Part shown: positions 39,766 through 44,101 of the stretch, piece after piece
Layout of the letters: the number at the start of each line of letters is the position of its first letter
How positions within the stretch are numbered: position 1 is the first letter of the stretch
Virus record (IMG/VR): IMGVR_UViG_3300025324_000017
Span: 1-44,101 of that record
DNA: 44,101 bases
Origin: a virus
Strand: one strand, 5' to 3'
Translations under genes and position numbers: made by a program
The notes under the pieces: generated by a model
Seen by the model: only the letters and a program-made list of their open reading frames with translations
The model's database searches: none
Told to the model about the DNA's origin: nothing

Positions 39766-39902
39766 GTTGAGTCCTTTCCCTCGAACGCATCGAGGCTCGC
39801 ACTGCCCTTTGCAGCCGCCTCCCGCAAGAGCTTCCGCAATTCCTTGCTCGCGCCGCCCCACGGCTCGCCATCATCGCGCGGCTCGACTTCGGGATCCGTC
39901 AC
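39762..39902 (-). CDS. Small charged protein, 46-49 aa
   Basis: GTG at 39902 (GTGA) or ATG at 39911. Acidic start (TDPEVEPRDDGEPW), then KELRKLLREAAAKG helix. Its TGA overlaps the methyltransferase ATG. Unknown. Confidence 0.55.
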
Positions 39903-40108
39903 GCTGACCATCCCGTGGCGCGCGTCGAGACGACGTCGTCATTCGCAGTTTGGACTTCTCGTAACTCGTGCTTCCTGGTGGCGTTCTTCACGTGGTTGCC
40001 GCCTTCGGCAGCCTTGGAGTCGTGCGTGGGCACGCCGTTCTTGTTGACGCGCACGACGCTGTTGCAGTCCGCACAGAACAAGCCGCCCTTGGGCACGATG
40101 ACGCTCAC
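39899..40108 (-). CDS. Small zinc-knuckle protein
   Basis: 69 aa from GTG at 40108 (GTGA). KGGLFCADCNSVVRVNKNG then a histidine-containing helix (GNHVKNATRKHELRE). One CxxC visible. Unknown. Confidence 0.6.
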   Translation of the reverse strand: MSVIVPKGGLFCADCNSVVRVNKNGVPTHDSKAAEGGNHVKNATRKHELREVQTANDDVVSTRATGWSA

Positions 40109-40986
40109 GCCGTCACCTGCGGGAAATCGTGCCAAAGCCGGCCGTCAAGCATGGCGCCGCCTTTCGTGGCGCCGCCGTTCTCCTTCGCCGTCGCGTCCTG
40201 CTGATCTGGGTTGTTCGCGAGGTGGCCCCACTGCTTGAAGAAGAACGCAGTCTCGAACTCGGCGCTTTGGTCGCGAAGGTCGAGTGCCCACTCGGGGCTC
40301 ATGCGCCGCGCGCCGGGCCCGCTCTCTCCACCCGCGATGACCCACGAGATGGCGCCGAGTCCGTCGCACCCGTCGCATGAGCCCGTCGACCCGCAGTCCA
40401 TGCACTCGCCCAGCACGCCGCCCGCGCTCGTCGCCACGAGGTCCAAGGGGCCGAGGAGGGGCTCACACGAGAGGAACCGCACGCGGGCTGGCACTTCGAC
40501 GAGCAGGGGGATGCGTTCGTCCGCGCGTCGCTGGTTCTCGACGCTCGTCCCCAGCCACACGTTCGCGTAGCCGCGCCCCCAGTCTGGCGGGAGGGATCTG
40601 AGGATGCGCTCGGGCCGCTTGGTCAAGAGTTGCCAGTCGAGACTCGGCGTCGCGCGGATGAGCGCCCAGAGGCGGTCGAGCGCGCCTTTTGGGGCTTCCT
40701 CGTCGAAGACGTCCGCGAGGCTCGCGCAGAAGACGCGCACGCGCTTGCCTTCCGCGCGCGCTTTCCGATCCCACCGAAGAGGCTGATCCCAGAGCGTGGC
40801 GCTCGTCTCGTGCCGCGGCGCGCTTGGCCCCCAGTGCGACGTCTTGCCGAACGCAGCAAGCTGCGAGAAACGGTACTTGTCCATCGTCTCGGCATAACAA
40901 TTCGCGCACCCCTCCGAGACCTTCGTGCAGCCGATCCACGGGTTGAACGTCGCATCCGTCCATTCTATGGACGACGCTTCACCCAC
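40105..40986 (-). CDS. DUF5131 / phage Gp37-Gp68 family protein
   Basis: 293 aa from GTG at 40986. SIEWTDATFNPWIGC then KVSEGCANCYAETM (C20, C27, C30), RVFCASLADVFD, WQLLTKRPER, VWLGTSVENQ, RFLSCEPLLGP and VIAGGESGPGARRM are the ordered signatures of this family, which resembles a radical-SAM-type barrel. Biochemical role is unresolved. An extra CMDCGSTGSCDGCDG loop adds a probable zinc site. Coupled to the ASCH gene, a common pairing in phages. Confidence 0.85.
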   Translation of the reverse strand: MGEASSIEWTDATFNPWIGCTKVSEGCANCYAETMDKYRFSQLAAFGKTSHWGPSAPRHETSATLWDQPLRWDRKARAEGKRVRVFCASLADVFDEEAPKGALDRLWALIRATPSLDWQLLTKRPERILRSLPPDWGRGYANVWLGTSVENQRRADERIPLLVEVPARVRFLSCEPLLGPLDLVATSAGGVLGECMDCGSTGSCDGCDGLGAISWVIAGGESGPGARRMSPEWALDLRDQSAEFETAFFFKQWGHLANNPDQQDATAKENGGATKGGAMLDGRLWHDFPQVTA

Positions 40987-41299
40987 CGCGAACCACCTCG
41001 AACGTGTGTGCGAACACGATCGTGTCTGCGTGGAACCGCTTGCGTGGGTGAATCTGGTTCCAAACTTGGATGAAGTCGCGCGTGCTGTTGCAACCCTCGT
41101 TCCGCCAATGGTCGTCCGCGACGACGCCCAACTTGACGGGCTCAACTTTCGTGAAACGCAAAGGCCCGATGGGCGAGTCGACCACGTCGCCGGCCTCTCC
41201 GTACTTCTTGCTCCGGCACGTCATCGTCTTGCGGCCGTCTCGAATCGCCGCGTGGAAGTGGCTTTGGAACGGGAGGAAGACGAGCGCGTGGTCACGCAT
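40979..41299 (-). CDS. ASCH-domain protein
   Basis: 106 aa from ATG at 41299 (ATGCGTGA overlap). HALVFLPFQSHFHAAIRDGR, KTMTCRSKKYGEAGDVVDS, RFTKVEPVKLG, EGCNSTRDFIQVW and FAHTFEVV match the ASCH fold (PUA-like beta barrel) proposed to bind RNA or modified bases. Next to DUF5131, it may take part in nucleotide or RNA modification. Confidence 0.8.
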   Translation of the reverse strand: MRDHALVFLPFQSHFHAAIRDGRKTMTCRSKKYGEAGDVVDSPIGPLRFTKVEPVKLGVVADDHWRNEGCNSTRDFIQVWNQIHPRKRFHADTIVFAHTFEVVRGG

Positions 41300-41504
41300 G
41301 GACGAAGCCCCCCCAGATTGGGCCATTGCAGGCGAGTCGCGCGCCCGCCTGGCCCTTGTGATAGTGCTGCGACGTGGGACGAAGGCGGGACCCGCCGAGC
41401 CTGTACGGCACGCCGTTCTTGCCCACGAACACTTGCTTGCCTGGAGCTGAGCCACATTTTGCGTGCTCGACGAGCAAGAGTTGGAATTGTTCGATCTCAA
41501 TCAT
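41292..41504 (-). CDS. Small protein of unknown function
   Basis: 70 aa from ATG at 41504, chosen because GGAGG ends seven nt upstream; the frame also has an ATG at 41531. MIEIEQFQLLLVEHAKCG, then KQVFVGKNGVPYRLGGSR. No family recognised. Confidence 0.6.
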   Translation of the reverse strand: MIEIEQFQLLLVEHAKCGSAPGKQVFVGKNGVPYRLGGSRLRPTSQHYHKGQAGARLACNGPIWGGFVHA

Positions 41505-41546
41505 CGCGCGTTCCTCCATAGTTTGAGCCATTCACAATGATGCACC

Positions 41547-41708
41547 TTAGTAGAAGTCTGGCCCGACCGTGGGGCGGGCGCGCTTGGGGGGATCGTACTG
41601 ATAGTCGATGCGGACGGGGCGGTGCGAGTGGTCGATGAGCGGCACGCGAGGCCAGCAACAATCGCACGCGAGCGCGAGCACCGCCGCGTCCGTCGACACC
41701 ACGCTCAA
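41547..41708 (-). CDS. Small protein, 53 aa
   Basis: TTG at 41708 (TTGA). VLALACDCCWPRVPLIDHSH gives CxCC and two histidines, possible metal site; C-terminus RIDYQYDPPKRARP. Stop TAG is followed by a 40-nt gap. Confidence 0.55.
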   Translation of the reverse strand: MSVVSTDAAVLALACDCCWPRVPLIDHSHRPVRIDYQYDPPKRARPTVGPDFY

Positions 41709-41971
41709 GCACCCCGTTCTTCGAGGACGCCTGCAGCTCGCGTCGCGTACCACGATGCCTTGCGGAGGTCTTCGGCTCCGCCCTTGTGGGGCGCTCGCCA
41801 CGCGTACTTGATGACCTGGCCGCGGCAGTACGCGACGAAGCCCTCGTCGCCCAGCGCGCTGCGAATCGCGTCGATGCTCTCGATCGTGCCGCGCGTGTAA
41901 TGCCGTGGATGGCTCACGGGGTCGTCGCGGTCGGGAGTCTTGAGGAGGCTGGGCATATTCGTGTCACCCAC
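41705..41971 (-). CDS. DUF3310 protein
   Basis: 88 aa from GTG at 41971 (ATG 41956 possible). HPRHYTRGTIESIDAIRSAL, GQVIKYAWRAPHKGG and EDLRKASWYATRAAG carry the DUF3310 signature (HY...G..E..D.I, G..IKY..R...K.G..DL.KA..Y). The family is common in phages and sometimes described as a nucleotide-kinase-like accessory; function remains unproven. Confidence 0.8.
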   Translation of the reverse strand: MGDTNMPSLLKTPDRDDPVSHPRHYTRGTIESIDAIRSALGDEGFVAYCRGQVIKYAWRAPHKGGAEDLRKASWYATRAAGVLEERGA

Positions 41972-42173
41972 GCTGGACCACCTCCGGCCGCGTCGGTTGG
42001 CTGGCCATGGCGGCGACTTCGAAGAGGATCGCGGCGAAGATGGCTGCCTGCTCTGGGCTCCCTGTCCACGTTCCGATGTCGGGCGGCCTGATGTGGACGC
42101 GGCCGTCGACGGCGCTGATGCGCGCGTCACCCCCGGGCTTGAGACCGGGCACGGTGGCGACGTGGTCAGGCAC
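41964..42173 (-). CDS. Small protein
   Basis: 69 aa from GTG at 42173 (GTGCCTGA overlap). GDARISAVDGRVHIRPPDIG then EQAAIFAAILFEVAAM; beta hairpin plus helix. Unknown. Confidence 0.6.
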   Translation of the reverse strand: MPDHVATVPGLKPGGDARISAVDGRVHIRPPDIGTWTGSPEQAAIFAAILFEVAAMASQPTRPEVVQRG

Positions 42174-42339
42174 GCGCGAGCGCCTCCTGTTTGACCTTCT
42201 GGACGGTTCGGATGATGCGTGGCGGTGGACCGTAGGCCCACCACGACATGCCGCCCGCGTCGTGACCCCGGTAGTCGGGGTACCCCGTCCATGCGACGAC
42301 GAAGTTCCCAAACGGGCTCCTGGGAGCGTTGGGCATCAT
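42166..42339 (-). CDS. Small aromatic-rich protein
   Basis: 57 aa; ATG 42339 lies five nt after GGGAGG and overlaps the upstream stop. FGNFVVAWTGYPDYRGHDAG, GMSWWAYGPPPR then a basic helix. Unknown. Confidence 0.6.
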   Translation of the reverse strand: MMPNAPRSPFGNFVVAWTGYPDYRGHDAGGMSWWAYGPPPRIIRTVQKVKQEALARA

Positions 42340-42554
42340 CGTTGCCTCCCGATCGTGATGGATTCGGGAATCGTGCCGCGTCGCTCGCTCTTCATCCACG
42401 CGCGCCTCATCCACTTGTTGGGACGGCGGGGATAGCGAGGCGTCACGATGCACGAGTACGCATGGTCCTTGTCGAGGCAGCACTTCGGCTTCTTCAATTC
42501 GTCGAGGGACGCGCGGGGCCAGTGGCCGGCGAGTTCGCAGGCTTCGCGCGGCAT
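42336..42554 (-). CDS. Small basic protein with cysteines
   Basis: 72 aa, ATG. CELAGHWPRASLDELKKPKC, CLDKDHAYSC suggests a Cys/His metal site in the first half; RRPNKWMRRAWMKSERRG is strongly basic. Perhaps nucleic-acid binding. Confidence 0.6.
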   Translation of the reverse strand: MPREACELAGHWPRASLDELKKPKCCLDKDHAYSCIVTPRYPRRPNKWMRRAWMKSERRGTIPESITIGRQR

Positions 42555-42989
42555 CTACTCGCCCCCCAGGAGGAGCGCCGCGGCGCGGGCGGCCTTGAGC
42601 CGGTTCTCCTCAAACGCGACTTCGATCGATGCGTTGGCGAGGAGGACGGCGAGGTTGGTGAGCCGCTCGCGCAGTGTGGCCGATTCGACGTCGCGCGAGA
42701 CGCGTTCGTCGAGGAGGGCTTCGCGTTGTTCCGCATTCGTCTTCGCGCCCGTCGAGGCAAGCTCCTTGCTCAACTCCAAGAGGAGCATGCTGCGCCTGCG
42801 CGCGAGGTCGCGTTCCGAGTCGTCCTTAGTGTCCCGATGCACTTGCAACGATCTGAGCGCCGTGTCGAGCCTGCCGGGCCCGTACAGGAGCACGCGGAGG
42901 ATGTAGGCGCGCGCCTCAATCCGGTTCGACGCATCGACCGGAGGGTATCCGGCACTGGGGTCTTCGAGGGTGGAACCGAGGAAGCTCAC
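42555..42989 (-). CDS. Helical/coiled-coil protein
   Basis: 144 aa, ATGA coupling to the 282-aa gene. RIEARAYILRVLLYGPGRLD, then a long charged helix (RRRSMLLLELSKELASTGAK, LRERLTNLAVLLANASIEVA). Unknown; may pair with the preceding protein. Confidence 0.65.
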   Translation of the reverse strand: MSFLGSTLEDPSAGYPPVDASNRIEARAYILRVLLYGPGRLDTALRSLQVHRDTKDDSERDLARRRSMLLLELSKELASTGAKTNAEQREALLDERVSRDVESATLRERLTNLAVLLANASIEVAFEENRLKAARAAALLLGGE

Positions 42990-43834
42990 TCGGCGTCACG
43001 CTCCCCGTCATCGTCTTCAGTTTCGCTTTCGGCGTCGTCGATGGTGGCGACGAGGATGACGGCGATGAGCTTGCGCTTGTGCTCGCCCCTCGTGCCGTCG
43101 CCCGGGTCCTCTTGCACTTCCTTCTTGAGGTGAATCTTGTCGTCCAGAATCCTGAGGCGTTCGCCTTCCGTCGTCTCCGTGCTCTTGATCCTGGCCAGCG
43201 TGCCCTTCGTGAGCCGCGCTTCGTACAACGGCGTCGCGAAGTAGTGAACGGGCCGTTGGATGACGCGGTACTCTGCGCCGTCTTTTTGGGCGACGAGTTC
43301 GCCTTCGAGGTTCGCCTGTCTGGGCTTGACGACGTCCGCATCGCCGCGCAGCCACCCCATGAACGCGCCTGCCTTGATGCGGCGTTGGGGAACGAACGAC
43401 CCCGACCCACGCTTGACGACGAGTTCACCACTCGCGTTGACGAAGCCTGGCCATTCTTGCGCGTCCACTTCCTTGTCGTCCAGCGCGATGGCCATGCGGG
43501 TGAGCTCGTCGAGCGCGAACCACGATCCCTCATTGCTCCTCACGCGGGGCAACGACTCGGGCGCGCTCAACCGGCCGGCCAGGTCCACGTCCCGCGCGAC
43601 GGTGAGGACTGCCGCCTGAACGCTTTCCTCAGCCCGACGCGTCTCCATCAGGAGGTCTTCGTTCAACCCGAGGGGCTCTTCAGGAACGTTCTCCGTGAGC
43701 TTCTCAAACCCCGTGGGCTCCCGCTTCTTGGCGGTCTTCGCCTGCTTTGGCATGGGTTGGGGCTTCGGCTTCGCCTTGCCCTTCGCCTTCACTGACGCCT
43801 TGGCCGACGCGCGGGCTTGCTTCTTGGTGCTCAC
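42986..43834 (-). CDS. Early protein with Lys/Ala-rich tail, unknown function
   Basis: 282 aa, GTG at 43834 overlapping the SAAx gene stop (GTGA). First ~40 residues are a basic, disordered Lys/Ala/Pro tail. Core: GSWFALDELTRMAIALDDKE, EWPGFVNASGELVVKRGSG, GAFMGWLRGDADVV, YRVIQRPVHYFATPLYE; ends in a highly acidic tail. A basic-to-acidic layout like this suits a nucleic-acid-binding protein such as an SSB- or recombination-associated factor, but no family was recognised. Confidence 0.65.
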   Translation of the reverse strand: MSTKKQARASAKASVKAKGKAKPKPQPMPKQAKTAKKREPTGFEKLTENVPEEPLGLNEDLLMETRRAEESVQAAVLTVARDVDLAGRLSAPESLPRVRSNEGSWFALDELTRMAIALDDKEVDAQEWPGFVNASGELVVKRGSGSFVPQRRIKAGAFMGWLRGDADVVKPRQANLEGELVAQKDGAEYRVIQRPVHYFATPLYEARLTKGTLARIKSTETTEGERLRILDDKIHLKKEVQEDPGDGTRGEHKRKLIAVILVATIDDAESETEDDDGERDAE

Positions 43835-44101
43835 GCGCTCACCCCCACGATCGCCAGGCGCGCGGCTTCTCCGTCCGCCTCCGTCATGCTGAGGAGCGTG
43901 CGCACGAGCTCGTGCGCGCTCTGCATGACGCTCAACTTCACGCGCTCAAGACGCGCCAACGCCGCCGAGAGCGCCGCCGAGCCCGCCGCCGAGAGCGCCG
44001 CCGAGTCCGCCGCCGAGAGCGCCGCCGAGCCCGCCGCCGAGAGCGCCGCCGAGTACGCCGCCGAGTCCGCCGCCGAGCGCGCCGCCGAGTCCGCCGCCGA
44101 G
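43831..44101 (-). CDS. SAAx-repeat phage protein, C-terminal part (wraps to 1-603)
   Basis: Continuation of the gene starting at 603: with 44044-44101 collapsed onto 1-58, codon 202 begins at 44043 and the frame reads LSAAGSAALSAAD..., leaving the repeat at ALARLERVKLSVMQ and ending with a ~40-residue helix (AHELVRTLLSMTEADGEAAR). Stop overlaps the next GTG (GTGA). Total 70 codons here. Confidence 0.8.
   Translation of the reverse strand, partial: SAADSAARSAADSAAYSAALSAAGSAALSAADSAALSAAGSAALSAALARLERVKLSVMQSAHELVRTLLSMTEADGEAARLAIVGVSA
43960..44101 (-). repeat. 12-bp tandem repeat encoding SAAx (right part)
   Basis: Same 12-bp units as at 1-178, but with many CTC (Leu) variable codons near the 3' end of the gene. 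Confidence 0.95.
44044..44101. repeat. 58-bp terminal redundancy identical to 1-58
   Basis: Exact match over all 58 bases between window end and start. Lies wholly in the SAAx array, so it could mark circularity or be a repeat-driven assembly join; the maintained reading frame favours circularity. Confidence 0.85.

Overview
The window reads as one essentially complete, circular, tailed-virus (or provirus) genome of about 44.04 kb. The last 58 bases (44044-44101) repeat the first 58, and once that redundancy is collapsed one gene runs in frame across the join, which points to a circular or circularly permuted molecule opened inside a 12-bp repeat. The DNA is very GC-rich. Nearly every gene is packed head-to-tail, with the stop of one overlapping the start of the next (ATGA, GTGA or TTGA), so many true starts are GTG or TTG. 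The host is uncertain. I lean weakly towards an archaeal host, because there are purine-rich/AT-rich motif pairs resembling BRE/TATA boxes upstream of the divergent early genes, a small AbrB-type regulator, and many tiny zinc-ribbon proteins. Shine-Dalgarno-like GGAGG sites also occur, and a bacterial host is not excluded.

Layout. (a) 1-4396, minus strand: SAAx-repeat protein (wraps round the join), HTH proteins, a C5-cytosine methyltransferase and small coiled-coil or cysteine-rich proteins. (b) 4397-6103: regulatory region and plus-strand tyrosine integrase. (c) 6093-7345, minus strand: small proteins, a DUF1660-like zinc protein, an HNH-AbrB fusion and an AbrB-like regulator. (d) 7346-7465: divergent control region with three direct repeats. 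(e) 7466-10590, plus strand: a ladder of about fifteen tiny overlapping genes, mostly zinc-ribbon proteins. (f) 10596-11798, minus strand: small virion-type or unknown proteins and a ribbon-helix-helix protein. (g) 11913-12854, plus strand: a two-gene moron-like island with a second copy of the MuF C-terminal domain and a membrane protein. (h) 12848-36932, minus strand: morphogenesis genes in reverse order of assembly (terminase, portal, MuF, protease/scaffold, decoration, major capsid, fibre and surface proteins, tail completion, tail tube, chaperones, tape measure, hub). (i) 37079-39765, minus strand: DNA-modification island with a DpdA/TGT-like protein, a Mom-like protein and an N4/N6 methyltransferase. 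(j) 39762-43834, minus strand: early genes including DUF5131, ASCH and DUF3310 proteins.

How it works together. The head genes look Mu-like (DUF935-type portal, MuF, gpG-like protein) and are combined with a siphovirus-like tail that has a very short tape measure (about 285 aa). No DNA polymerase, helicase, primase or obvious endolysin is recognisable, so the element probably uses host replication and integrates through its recombinase. Its main accessory investment is protection against host defence: two or more DNA methyltransferases, a Mom-like and a DpdA-like modifier, and an Acb2/Tad1-like small protein that may sequester cyclic-nucleotide signals. The most striking single observation is a (GA)16 tract placed between a TTG start and the Mom-like reading frame, a geometry expected of a phase-variable switch.
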